Of a DNA stretch of 64,000 nucleotides, positions 39,786 to 48,516 are shown piece by piece; positions within the stretch are counted from its first letter, which is position 1; every line of letters begins with the position of its first letter. The notes beneath the pieces were generated by a model. That model was not told where the DNA came from, did not search any database, and was given only the letters and a program-made list of their open reading frames with translations. The DNA is from Shimia sp040370365 (GTDB taxonomy: Bacteria > Pseudomonadota > Alphaproteobacteria > Rhodobacterales > Rhodobacteraceae), in assembly GCF_040370365.1 (NCBI RefSeq), contig NZ_BAABWQ010000002.1, forward strand, positions 124,001 through 188,000, written 5' to 3'. The position numbers and the translations under genes were made by a program.

Positions 39786-41561
39786 ATGTTGCGCACTATT
39801 TTGTCGTTGATTGCCGCCTGTATTTTCAGCGTCACATCTGCTCTTGCACAAAACTCTCAAGATGAGATCGTTTGGGTGCAACTCGAAGCTCAACCCAGCC
39901 TACAAGACGCAAGCGACAATTTGCGTGGCTACGCCCAACGCATGGCCGATGTAAACGGCTTCGCTCTGGGTGGTGGCTGGTATGCGATTGCACTTGGCCC
40001 TTACAGACGCGAAGACGCAGAAAATGTTCTGCGTGTGTATCGCTCCGAAGGTCTGATCCCGATCGACAGCTATCTGGCAAGCGCGAGAGAATACCGCAGC
40101 CAATTCTGGCCGGTAGGTGCAAACTTACTGACCAATCCCGAAGGTGTCTTGCCCGGCACAACACCAGAGGATCAAACCAATGTGGTAATTGTTGAGACGG
40201 AAACAGAGAACGCAGTGCCCGCACCTGTGCCACAGGCGCCGGACGAAACCGTTCGCGAAGCGCGCGCCAGTGAAGGGCGCCTCACGCGCGCTGAAAAAAT
40301 GAAACTGCAAGAGTGGCTGAAATGGGCAGGTTATTATGACGCCGCGATCGACGGCTCATTTGGCCGCGGCACCCGCGGCTCCATGTCGACATGGCAGTCA
40401 GACAACGGTTTTGATGTCACTGGTGTTCTGACCACGCTTCAACGCGAAACACTTCGACAACAGTATTTTGCGGTACTCGAAGGCATGGACCTAAAGTTGG
40501 TGACTGATCTGGATGCAGGCATTGAGATGCAGGTTCCACTTGGCGTCGTCGCCAAATCCTCCACCGAATACCCTTTTGTTCGCTATGAGGCCACGGGCTC
40601 CACCGCCGCACAGGTGCTTATGATCAGTCAAACAGGCGACCAAAACACACTTTTTGGCCTTTACGATATAATGCAAACCTTAGAGATCGTACCTCTGAAC
40701 GGTGCTCGTGAACGCAAGAGCTCAAGCTTCATGCTGACTGGCGATGATGGGAAAATTGTGAGCCATACCGAAGTGTCCCTAAAAGACGGCCAAATTAAGG
40801 GCTTTACACTGGTGTGGCCCGCACGTGACGAAGAACGCCGCACCAGAATATTGGGAGAAATGCAATCCAGCTTCACCCGTATCGACGGCATTCTAGACCC
40901 GACAGCTGGCAGCGACGTCGCACAGCAAATTGACCTGATCGCAGGCTTGCAGATTCGCCAACCGAAACACTCACGTTCTGGGTTCTTCATCGACCGAAAA
41001 GGCAATGTTCTCACCTCAGCCAAAGCTGTTCGAAGCTGTGAGAAAGTCACCATTGAAGAAGACTATGACGTCAATGTCGCAGTTGTGGATGACACACTTG
41101 GCGTCGCAATCCTAACACCAACCACGCCACTCGCGCCCGTCGATGTGGCAACATTGCGTAGTGGAGCACCTCGTATTCAATCGGACATCGCTGTGGCAGG
41201 TTACTCTTTTCAGGGTGCGCTCGGCGCTCCCACAGTCACCTTTGGGACGCTTGCAGATGTCAAGGGATTGCGTGGCGAGCGCGAATTGGCACGCTTAGCA
41301 CTTCAGGTTGAGTCAGGAGACTGGGGCGGGCCGGTGTTTGACGCCGGTGGCGCGGTATTTGGCATGCTGCTTCCACGCAACACGCAAGCCGCTCAACAGC
41401 TGCCAGCTGACGTCAACTTTGCCGTCAATGCCGACGCGCTGCGGACACTGCTGGAGCAAGAAGGGATTCGTGCAAACCTCTCCAACGACGAACCTACAGT
41501 AGCGCCTGAAGATCTCGCGAAACACGCCTCTGAAATCACAGTCCTTGTAAGCTGTTGGTAG
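39786..41561 (+). CDS. Secreted SPOR/peptidoglycan-binding protein with inactive trypsin-like domain
   Basis: A 591-residue exported protein. Signal peptide MLRTILSLIAACIFSVTSALA; SPOR-like domain at about 28-100; PG_binding_1 repeat at about 168-225 (LQEWLKWAGYYDAAIDGSFG); a middle beta-rich region (about 235-370); and a trypsin/HtrA-like C-terminal domain (about 380-560). In that domain the catalytic His position reads Lys413 (LTSAKAV in place of LTNAHVV), the Asp position Gly439 (LGVAIL in place of DLALL) and the Ser position Trp513 (SGDWGGPVF in place of PGNSGGPVF). All three triad residues are missing, so it is probably a pseudoprotease binding peptide or peptidoglycan in the periplasm. 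Single gene with its own terminator. Confidence 0.85.
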   Translation: MLRTILSLIAACIFSVTSALAQNSQDEIVWVQLEAQPSLQDASDNLRGYAQRMADVNGFALGGGWYAIALGPYRREDAENVLRVYRSEGLIPIDSYLASAREYRSQFWPVGANLLTNPEGVLPGTTPEDQTNVVIVETETENAVPAPVPQAPDETVREARASEGRLTRAEKMKLQEWLKWAGYYDAAIDGSFGRGTRGSMSTWQSDNGFDVTGVLTTLQRETLRQQYFAVLEGMDLKLVTDLDAGIEMQVPLGVVAKSSTEYPFVRYEATGSTAAQVLMISQTGDQNTLFGLYDIMQTLEIVPLNGARERKSSSFMLTGDDGKIVSHTEVSLKDGQIKGFTLVWPARDEERRTRILGEMQSSFTRIDGILDPTAGSDVAQQIDLIAGLQIRQPKHSRSGFFIDRKGNVLTSAKAVRSCEKVTIEEDYDVNVAVVDDTLGVAILTPTTPLAPVDVATLRSGAPRIQSDIAVAGYSFQGALGAPTVTFGTLADVKGLRGERELARLALQVESGDWGGPVFDAGGAVFGMLLPRNTQAAQQLPADVNFAVNADALRTLLEQEGIRANLSNDEPTVAPEDLAKHASEITVLVSCW

Positions 41562-41586
41562 TGGGCCTCGCATGAACGAAAAGAGA

Positions 41587-41618
41587 GGGCGGCCCGAATG
41601 GTGCCGCCCGTTTTTTTT
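41587..41618 (+). terminator. Rho-independent terminator
   Basis: GGGCGGC (41587-41593) pairs with GCCGCCC (41603-41609), followed by G and eight T. It ends the trypsin-like protein gene. Confidence 0.92.
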
Positions 41619-41688
41619 GCATAACTATTTAGTCTTTAAACATGGAGGCGGTCATGTGGATAAGGGTCGGTTTATCATTGGAAAATGC

Positions 41689-43260
41689 CTATGTTAGTGC
41701 GGATTGTAGTTCAGAAAAGCTGTTAGGCTTTACCGCCAAACATCCATAGCTCTGCGCGAGCTTACAGAAATCAGGATTCAGAGCGGTCACTGCATTTGGG
41801 GCAATCTGGCTCTCGACCATACAATCCTCGATCTCCTTAAGTTTATGGTTGTCCCAAAGCAAGATCGGGATGGGCAGTTTCATCTCAACTGCTGTACCCA
41901 GTTCCTGCACCGTGTACTGAAAACCATAGTCTCCGGCGATACAAACCGTCGGCTTGCCCCTTCGTCCCATCGCCCCACCAATTGACGCCGGCAAAGCATA
42001 GCCAAGCGTTCCGAATCCACTTGGGTGATGCCAATAGCCAGACCACGGCATCTGCCAAACCTCATTGGCCACATACGCAAACTGGGTCATGTCGGAGAAA
42101 ATCATGGCCTCCTCCGGCATAACTTCGGCCAACGCATCACAAACTTCAATGATCCCCGGTCTTTCTGCGTCCGTTTCAGCTCGGAAACGGTTTTTGGTCG
42201 CCGCAATTTCGTCCTCATCCCACTTTGCTACAGCTGTTACCCCGGGAATGTCTTGCAACATAGCCAACAGAAACTCCAAACCATCCGCTTGCACCGCGAT
42301 GTCTGCGCGATGCCGGTCAACAAGCACTTCCGGATCAATGTCCACGCGCACCAATCGGCCACCATTGCCCAGCTCGTCCCGCCACAAATCACACTCGCTC
42401 AGCTCTGTACCAATCGCAATCACAAGGTCACTTTCCTGCAAAATGCGCTTGCTCTCCGGGCGGCCTAGGTATGTCCCAAAACTGAGAGGATCATCTGCCG
42501 CCAGAAGACCACGCCCTGCATAGGTCATGAATGCCGCCGCCCCAGTTCTACGCACGATATCGCGCACATATACTTCGTTTGGCGGCACACTGCCGTCATC
42601 TTTGAGTGTGACCAGACCGCCACCAAAAATGAACACCGGTTTTTGGGAATTCTCTAACTGATAAGCAACTTCGCGCGCGATGTGATCTGCACCTGAACAT
42701 CCATAGGAACTCTCCGAAACGTCTTTGCGTTTCGGTGCCGCCGATGCCATGCCCCCCAAAACGCCAATGGGTACCTGAATATGTTTTGGGCGCGCTCGTT
42801 TGCACTTAAACTCTGTGAATGCCCGGTCAATCAGACCATATGCCGTTTGTGCGTCACGCGCTTCCTCGGACCAGTCGCACACCGCCGCTGCGGCCGCGCG
42901 TTGATCTCGCATTTGGTGTAACTGCCCACGATGCCCCACCGTTTCATCTAGGCAACTCGACAATGTCAAAACGGAAACGCTGTCTGAATAGGCCTGCCCT
43001 AGCGGTGTCATGATGTTGCAAAGTCCGGGTCCGGTAATCACATAAGCCACGCCAGGCCTCCCCGTGGCACGTGCATAGCCGTCCGCCATAAACCCGGCTC
43101 CTTGCTCATGACGCGCTAGAACATGCGTGATACCTGCCTCTTCAATCCCACGATACATTTCCACATTGTGAACACCAGGAATACCAAAAATAACATCGAC
43201 GCCGCGTGCTTTCAGCATGTGCAAAATCTGCGCCCCAAGAGGACGCATTTCCTGTTCCAT
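41689..43260 (-). CDS. ThDP-dependent decarboxylase/acetolactate-synthase-like enzyme (AruI-like)
   Basis: A 523-residue thiamin-diphosphate enzyme with three domains: N-terminal PYR (about 1-165; IFGIPGVHNVEMYRGIEEAG, LARHEQGAGFMADGYAR with the catalytic Glu), central (about 185-320) and C-terminal PP domain with GDYGFQYTVQELGTAVEMKLP..DN (the GDG...N cofactor motif, Tyr replacing Gly: GDYGF). The sequence style is close to 5-guanidino-2-oxopentanoate decarboxylase (AruI) of arginine transamination, but acetolactate synthase-like function cannot be excluded. ATG 43260 is chosen because it starts 8 bp after the trkH stop; the longer frame lies inside trkH. Confidence 0.75.
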   Translation of the reverse strand: MEQEMRPLGAQILHMLKARGVDVIFGIPGVHNVEMYRGIEEAGITHVLARHEQGAGFMADGYARATGRPGVAYVITGPGLCNIMTPLGQAYSDSVSVLTLSSCLDETVGHRGQLHQMRDQRAAAAAVCDWSEEARDAQTAYGLIDRAFTEFKCKRARPKHIQVPIGVLGGMASAAPKRKDVSESSYGCSGADHIAREVAYQLENSQKPVFIFGGGLVTLKDDGSVPPNEVYVRDIVRRTGAAAFMTYAGRGLLAADDPLSFGTYLGRPESKRILQESDLVIAIGTELSECDLWRDELGNGGRLVRVDIDPEVLVDRHRADIAVQADGLEFLLAMLQDIPGVTAVAKWDEDEIAATKNRFRAETDAERPGIIEVCDALAEVMPEEAMIFSDMTQFAYVANEVWQMPWSGYWHHPSGFGTLGYALPASIGGAMGRRGKPTVCIAGDYGFQYTVQELGTAVEMKLPIPILLWDNHKLKEIEDCMVESQIAPNAVTALNPDFCKLAQSYGCLAVKPNSFSELQSALT

Positions 43261-43268
43261 AGCCACCG

Positions 43269-44717
43269 CTAGGCCCTCCAGAATTGAACTGTAAAGAGTA
43301 CGTAGACCGCCAAAAGCTCCAATCGGCCAATCAGCATACCTACCGCCAAGAGCCATTTGGCCGTGTCGTTCAGTGTAGAAAAATTTCCTGCTGGGCCGAT
43401 CGTCTCGCCAAGTCCCGGTCCGATATTGGCCAATGCCGCGGCCGCGCCGGACAGGGCTGTTGTGAAATCCAAGCCCGTCATACCCAGCAGAACTGCAAGC
43501 CCGCCCAAAGACACCGTGAAGAACACAAAAAAGCTCATCACCGAGCTCAACACATCGTCATCGATTGTGCGGCCCTGATATGTTGGTGTGAAAACGCCGC
43601 TTGGGTGTTGGATTTTACGGATCTGCGATCTGATCGTAGCAAACAACAGTTGATAGCGGAAAATCTTGATCGAACACGCTGTGGATCCCGCACAACCGCC
43701 TATAAGTCCGGCAAAAAACAAAACCGAAACTGGAAAACCACCCCATTGCATGTAGTCGGCGCTCGCGTAGCCAGTGCCAGTTACAATAGAGGTGGCGTTG
43801 AACAAAACTTTGCGGAAACCAGCTTCGCTGCCCAATCCATTGGTCAACACCTGCCAACTGGTCACCATGATAACAATCACCAGAACAGTCAAAAGAAACG
43901 CACGAATTTGTGTATCCTGCAATAAAGGGCGTGCCGTGCCTGCCGTCAGCTGTACAAATCGAACAAATGGCAGAGCTGCCAGGATCATGAACATGACAGC
44001 TACATATTCCGTACCAGCTGTAAATGCACCGAAGGAGACATCGTAGTTCGCAAAGCCTCCGGTTGCGATTGTTGTCATCGCATGTACCGTTGCATCAAAC
44101 GCGCCCATCCCTGTGATCACATAGGCCAGCGCGCACATCGCGGTAAGCGACACGTAAATCACAGAAATTCGGCTACTGATTTCGGTCGCCCGAGGCAAAA
44201 TTTTACCAAACGTATCAAACCCTTCGGATCGAAAAATCTGCATCCCACCAACGCGCAGTTCAGGCAAAAAAACCATTGCAACGACAATGATACCAATACC
44301 GCCCAACCACTGAAGCAAACCGCGCCACAACAACATACCGCGTGGCAACGACTCCAGGTCGGAGAAAACTGTAGAGCCAGTTGTTGTCAGTCCGCTCATG
44401 GCTTCAAAGAAAGCATCGACCAGACGAGCCTCTGTTGCCCCCAAAAGAAACGGGAGAGCGCCAAACATCGGCAGCGCCAACCACACACCAGTGGTCAACA
44501 AGAACGTCTGCTGCAATGACAGCCCTTCACCGCGCCGGTTGTGGCATGACAAGGACACAAGCCCTCCAGCTACGCACGTGACGAGTCCGCTGACGAAGAA
44601 AGCCTCCCAATGAGAATTGCCATCAACCAAATCCAGCGCCATGGGCACAAACATCGTCGCGCCCAACATCGCCACTAGTAGGCCAATGACATATCCAACT
44701 GGTCTCAGGTCAAACAT
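43269..44717 (-). CDS. trkH: TrkH-type potassium uptake protein
   Basis: A 482-residue potassium-transport membrane subunit with four M1-P-M2 repeats. Selectivity-filter regions are visible: MSGLTTTGSTVFSD (about 108-121), TTIATGGFANYDVS (about 215-228), FNATSIVTGTGYASADY (about 305-321) and ALANIGPGLGETIGPAGNFS (about 435-454). TrkA, the regulatory subunit, is not in the window. The ThDP enzyme gene follows 8 bp after its stop, so they form an operon without an evident metabolic link. Confidence 0.93.
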   Translation of the reverse strand: MFDLRPVGYVIGLLVAMLGATMFVPMALDLVDGNSHWEAFFVSGLVTCVAGGLVSLSCHNRRGEGLSLQQTFLLTTGVWLALPMFGALPFLLGATEARLVDAFFEAMSGLTTTGSTVFSDLESLPRGMLLWRGLLQWLGGIGIIVVAMVFLPELRVGGMQIFRSEGFDTFGKILPRATEISSRISVIYVSLTAMCALAYVITGMGAFDATVHAMTTIATGGFANYDVSFGAFTAGTEYVAVMFMILAALPFVRFVQLTAGTARPLLQDTQIRAFLLTVLVIVIMVTSWQVLTNGLGSEAGFRKVLFNATSIVTGTGYASADYMQWGGFPVSVLFFAGLIGGCAGSTACSIKIFRYQLLFATIRSQIRKIQHPSGVFTPTYQGRTIDDDVLSSVMSFFVFFTVSLGGLAVLLGMTGLDFTTALSGAAAALANIGPGLGETIGPAGNFSTLNDTAKWLLAVGMLIGRLELLAVYVLFTVQFWRA

Positions 44718-44844
44718 GGCCGAAGCGTTGGCGTTTGCCTAAGCCAGTGTCAAGCAGATTGGCGACCAATGGAAACCGCTTTTCCGAACCCGGATAGACG
44801 CTTGAGTGAACTTCGCGTCGGTATCCACTTCGGGACCCACCGTT

Positions 44845-45945
44845 TCATCCCACGTGGAACAACGTCGTAAACAGTTTCGGATCAAGACTTTCGGAAGCAA
44901 ACAAAGGACCATCTGTCAAAACTGACACAGCGTCGTGGCTGTGCAAACTTTCCTGATGACTGGCGATCACTCGAAAATCGCCAATGCGTGGATCAGCTTT
45001 CAGTTTTTCGCAGAACAAGCGCGCCGCATCTTCTACGAAAATTGGATTGGCGGCATTTAACTCGGCAAAGGCTTGCTCGTCTTCGCGCTTAACCATCACT
45101 TGTGTTTCCGTAGCCACCGCTGAACGTGCCAAATCTATCAAGTCTTCGAACCAAAGCTTTGGTTGGTCTACGACCTGCACCGAAATGCGCGCTACTGAGC
45201 GCTGAGAATGCGGCGTTGCCAACTGACCGCGTGACATACGCGCGTGCTCGCTCAATTCAAGTGAGCATGGGCAGGTAGAAGAGTATACATAATCTAAGTG
45301 CATGATTTTCTGCATCACGTCACCTTGCAGTACCTTCTCCAATGCGATGTCATAGTATTGAAATCCTTCAAGACCCGAGCGGAGAGATTGAATCTTCATC
45401 GGGTAGGAAAAGCGCATCTGCAATCGAGCATCAAAGGTCTCAAGATCGGTGATGTAATCAGCGAGCGCGGCTTCCATCACGCTGAAGCTGAATGTTTTCT
45501 CAGCGTGCTTGTAAAAAGACCGCATGATCCGGGACATGTTGATGCCTTTTTTGTCAGCTTCGAGACTGACAGTACCCGTGACACTGGTTTCCAAGCTTAT
45601 GTCGCCATTTTCTCTCGTATGAAAACGAATCGGCAATCTAAAGTTGGAGATACCAACATGTTGGATTTGTTGTTTTTCACCTTTGATCAGGCTGGAAGGA
45701 CCATTTTGGAGATCAGGCAAGGTGGCGCGATAGTCTGCGGATGCTTCAAATCCGTCTGGATACTCTCTAGACAGCGATGGATAGTTGCCAAGTGGTTGAT
45801 CTGGAAGCAAACGTGATATCGCAGGATCGAGCTCTGCAACCTCTGTTACCGAAGCCGTACTAGCCCAAACGCGCAGCTGCGCCAGTGCGTCCTCCGCGTC
45901 CTGCCGGGTCACAGTTCCGTCGGTGCCAGAAGTTTGAATATTCAT
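44845..45945 (-). CDS. folE2: GTP cyclohydrolase FolE2 (type IB)
   Basis: A 366-residue type IB GTP cyclohydrolase, which opens GTP to 7,8-dihydroneopterin triphosphate at the head of folate synthesis and can work with metals other than zinc. The C-terminal two thirds carry the family block YVYSSTCPCSLELSEHARMSRGQLATPHSQRS (in part), with active-site Cys and His, and ATETQVMVKREDEQAFAELNA. The first 75 residues are less conserved. A 15-bp AT-rich palindrome lies about 50 bp upstream. It supplies the same pathway as folB-folP at 28-30 kb. Confidence 0.94.
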   Translation of the reverse strand: MNIQTSGTDGTVTRQDAEDALAQLRVWASTASVTEVAELDPAISRLLPDQPLGNYPSLSREYPDGFEASADYRATLPDLQNGPSSLIKGEKQQIQHVGISNFRLPIRFHTRENGDISLETSVTGTVSLEADKKGINMSRIMRSFYKHAEKTFSFSVMEAALADYITDLETFDARLQMRFSYPMKIQSLRSGLEGFQYYDIALEKVLQGDVMQKIMHLDYVYSSTCPCSLELSEHARMSRGQLATPHSQRSVARISVQVVDQPKLWFEDLIDLARSAVATETQVMVKREDEQAFAELNAANPIFVEDAARLFCEKLKADPRIGDFRVIASHQESLHSHDAVSVLTDGPLFASESLDPKLFTTLFHVG

Positions 45946-45997
45946 AAGCCAAGCGCCTTTGAGTCCTGTCGCCGTTTTAACTTAGTTGTTCGGGCGA

Positions 45998-46012
45998 ATA
46001 ATTGCTAATTAT
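45998..46012. promoter_or_regulatory. AT-rich palindrome upstream of folE2
   Basis: ATAATT-GCT-AATTAT is a perfect inverted repeat about 53 bp before the folE2 start. folE2 genes are often controlled by metal-responsive repressors (Zur), but the sequence does not match a Zur box I can recall, so the regulator is open. Confidence 0.35.
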
Positions 46013-46067
46013 CGATCAACTATACGCTTAAAGCGACGTTCTGGTTCACAATTCCCGGTGAACATCG

Positions 46068-46100
46068 AAAAGCGGCGCAAAGTTTCCCCCGCGCCGCTTT
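46068..46100 (-). terminator. Terminator of metZ
   Basis: On the minus strand AAAGCGGCGC pairs with GCGCCGCTTTT with a 12-nt loop and a short T run at the end of the stem. It starts 22 bp after the metZ stop. Confidence 0.75.
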
Positions 46101-46121
46101 GGTCATTTCATCGGGTTCGGT

Positions 46122-47309
46122 TTAACTCTGCGCGACAACCAGAGCTGCTGATATATCCGCAATGAGATCATCGGTATCTTCCAACCCGACCGAGAAACGC
46201 ACAAGCCCTGGAGTGATACCCAATTCTTGCTTTTGAGCGTCGGGCAAACGTTGATGTGTGGTGGTTGCCGGATGTGTTGCGATGGACTTTGCATCTCCCA
46301 AGTTGTTAGAAATCACCGCAATCTGAAGCGCGTTCAAAAATTTGAATGCAGCGTCTTGTCCGCCCTTGATATCCAACGATAAAACGGTCCCCCCCTTGCC
46401 ACCAAGTTGCTTGCGCACCAATGGTGCCTGCGCATGAGAACTCAATCCAGGGTAAATTGTGCGCGCCAAAGCATCATGTCCCTCAAGAACTTCAGCGATC
46501 GCCAAGGCACTCTCGGCCTGAGCATGCACACGCAAATCAATGGTTTCCAAACCCTTTAACATCACCCAAGCATTAAAAGGGCTCATACTGCCGCCAGTGT
46601 GTTTCATGTACGGTTCGACCGTTTTACGAATGAACTCTTTGGTGCCGAGGATCACGCCACCCAGCGCACGCCCTTGCCCGTCAATGTGCTTGGTCGCGGA
46701 GTAGATCACAACATCTGCACCCTGAGTGATGGCTTCACTGAAGACAGGCGTTGAGAACACATTGTCGACCACAACCGTTGCACCAACTTCGTGCGCGATC
46801 TTCGCCACAGCGGCGACATTGATCACTTCAAGCGTTGGATTGGACATGCTTTCAAAGAAAACTGCCTTCGTGTCGGGTCGCATTGCCGCCTTCCAGGCCG
46901 CCAGGTCGGTGCCGTCCACAAAGGTGACTTCGACACCAAATCGCCCCAGAACGTCTTCAAGAATGTATAGGCATGAGCCAAACAACGCCTTGGCCGACAC
47001 AACGTGATCGCCTGATTTAAGCATGGAGGTCAAAGCGCCGCTGACGGCGGCCATACCACTGGCTGTGGCAAAAGCATCTTCCGCGCCTTCGAGTGCGGCA
47101 ATGCGCTCTTCAAACATTGCCACGGTCGGATTGCCGTAGCGTGCATAGATAAACTCGTCTGGACCGGTCTCAAGAAATCGCGCTTCAGCTTGTTCAGCAC
47201 TATCGTAGACAAACCCCTGTGTGAGGAAGATCGCTTCACTCACCTCGTTGTACTGGCTGCGTCGAGTACCGCCGTGCACCAATTTAGTGCGTTTGTTCCA
47301 ATCACTCAT
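46122..47309 (-). CDS. metZ: O-succinylhomoserine sulfhydrylase
   Basis: A 395-residue PLP enzyme of the Cys/Met metabolism family making homocysteine from O-succinylhomoserine (or O-acetylhomoserine) and sulfide. Signatures: IYARYGNPTVAMFEERIAALEG (in part, about 52-72), SGMAAVSGALTSML, the cofactor loop FESMSNPTLEV, VVDNVFSTPVF and the Schiff-base Lys in YSATKHIDGQGRALGG (about 209). ATG 47309 is chosen over the longer frame because GGGAGAG lies about 8 bp before it and the upstream part is occupied by the riboswitch. Controlled by the SAM-II riboswitch and terminator upstream. Confidence 0.94.
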   Translation of the reverse strand: MSDWNKRTKLVHGGTRRSQYNEVSEAIFLTQGFVYDSAEQAEARFLETGPDEFIYARYGNPTVAMFEERIAALEGAEDAFATASGMAAVSGALTSMLKSGDHVVSAKALFGSCLYILEDVLGRFGVEVTFVDGTDLAAWKAAMRPDTKAVFFESMSNPTLEVINVAAVAKIAHEVGATVVVDNVFSTPVFSEAITQGADVVIYSATKHIDGQGRALGGVILGTKEFIRKTVEPYMKHTGGSMSPFNAWVMLKGLETIDLRVHAQAESALAIAEVLEGHDALARTIYPGLSSHAQAPLVRKQLGGKGGTVLSLDIKGGQDAAFKFLNALQIAVISNNLGDAKSIATHPATTTHQRLPDAQKQELGITPGLVRFSVGLEDTDDLIADISAALVVAQS

Positions 47310-47346
47310 CTCGTCATCTCTCCCAGGCCTACCTTCAACGGCCCAA

Positions 47347-47381
47347 ATAAAAAGCCCCGTTCCGGCCAAGCGGAAGGGGCT
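47347..47381 (-). terminator. metZ: Leader terminator downstream of the SAM-II aptamer
   Basis: On the minus strand AGCCCC-TTCCG pairs with CGGAA-(C)-GGGGCT and runs into TTTTTAT. It lies 13 nt after the aptamer and about 40 nt before the metZ start, so it could be a regulated attenuator. Confidence 0.8.
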
Positions 47382-47393
47382 CCTTCGTCCTGA

Positions 47394-47452
47394 CCTCTTT
47401 AGCGGCATGTTTAACGTGGCCCGCAATCCGGTAACAAATCGCCACGCCAGCG
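47394..47452 (-). promoter_or_regulatory. SAM-II riboswitch (metZ leader)
   Basis: The minus strand shows the SAM-II (SAM-alpha) consensus: helix P1 CGTGGC/GCCACG, the loop GATTTGTTACCGGATTGCGG, then GCCACGTTAAACATG and CCGCTAAAGAGG, where CCGC can pair back with GCGG to close the pseudoknot. This aptamer class binds S-adenosylmethionine and is typical for methionine genes of alphaproteobacteria. High SAM should lower metZ expression; the terminator following it suggests transcriptional control. Confidence 0.9.
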
Positions 47453-47566
47453 AGGTACGCCCGGCGGCCTAAAAGGTCAAGTCCGTTACCAAGCTGTAAC
47501 GCTCGTTTTACGCAATCTGCACACTTTACCTTTAGTGTGGTTTTCAAGGTGAACTGGAGAGCAGAG

Positions 47567-48478
47567 ATGGCGCTCATACGGATCAACGCAGTCAATCGTC
47601 AACCGGTTCTCCACAGGACCGAGAAGGGACTTACTGCATCTCTTCAAAACGCACTTCAATGTGACGGTCCGATCACAGTGATGTTACATGGCTACAAGTT
47701 CACCCCTCGCGACCCAGCACATTGCCCCCACAGACACATCTTCGCTCCGCATGACGTTGCGTGCCCCAAAGGCGTCAGCTGGCCGCAAAGGATGGGTTTT
47801 CTGTCGGGTCGCACTGACGGTGGTTTGGGGGTCGCTTTTGGTTGGAATGCGCGCGGCACATTGAAACAAGCGCTACGTTCTGCAGTCCGAGCGGCCCACG
47901 CCCTCGCGCGACTGATCCGCATTTTGCGCGAATTGGCACCAGACCGACCTGTTCATTTGATTGCCCATTCGATGGGTGGCTATGTGGCTCTCAAAGCGTT
48001 GCGCCATCTGAAGGCCGGCGATGTTGGCCGCATATTGCTCTTGAACGGAACAGTCTTTCGCCCCAGTGCTGCGGCTGCGCTGCGGACCGACGCCGGTCGT
48101 GCGGCAGAACTGTACAACATTACCAGCACAGAAAACGCAGTTTTTGACCTCGGCTTTGAATGGTTGTTAGGCCATTCCGCAGCCCACGATCGCACTCTGG
48201 GCCGCGGTTTCTCTGCCTCAAATGCGGTCACCTTGTTGCTACACGACCGCGCAAGTTTGGCACAGCTTGCGGCAATGGGCTTCAACATCGGCCCACCACG
48301 GCATTGGTTCTGTCATTGGTCTACGTATCTGCGGCCTGGCGCGATGGAATTTTATGGCGCACTGATGCGAGAGCCATTGCGGCTGCCTCTCGCTACATTG
48401 CAAGCGCAACTCGCAAACTCAGCACAAAACAAAGCCACTGGCTTAGCACTCCCCGGCGGCTCTTGCAGCACAGCCTGA
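47567..48478 (+). CDS. Alpha/beta hydrolase family protein
   Basis: A 303-residue alpha/beta hydrolase of unknown substrate. ITVMLHGYKFTP (about 46-57) gives the oxyanion region, the nucleophile is Ser in LIAHSMGGYVALKAL (about 140-154), and a His near the end (PPRHWFCHWSTYLRPG) is a candidate catalytic base. No signal peptide. ATG 47567 is chosen because CTGGAGA lies about 8 bp before it. Divergent from metZ; the GST gene follows 38 bp downstream, probably the same transcript. Confidence 0.8.
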   Translation: MALIRINAVNRQPVLHRTEKGLTASLQNALQCDGPITVMLHGYKFTPRDPAHCPHRHIFAPHDVACPKGVSWPQRMGFLSGRTDGGLGVAFGWNARGTLKQALRSAVRAAHALARLIRILRELAPDRPVHLIAHSMGGYVALKALRHLKAGDVGRILLLNGTVFRPSAAAALRTDAGRAAELYNITSTENAVFDLGFEWLLGHSAAHDRTLGRGFSASNAVTLLLHDRASLAQLAAMGFNIGPPRHWFCHWSTYLRPGAMEFYGALMREPLRLPLATLQAQLANSAQNKATGLALPGGSCSTA

Positions 48479-48516
48479 TTTGCGCATCATGTGAGGGAAC
48501 TGGATCAGGAGCCCTC

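Noticed and set aside
46600..46620. GGTTCGACC-like string resembling a tRNA T-loop
   Set aside because: It lies within metZ coding sequence and no cloverleaf can be drawn; I found no tRNA gene in the window.
48160..48516. Upstream extension of the GST gene
   Set aside because: It lies inside the preceding hydrolase gene in another frame; ATG 48517 has an AGGAG site and matches the GST start.
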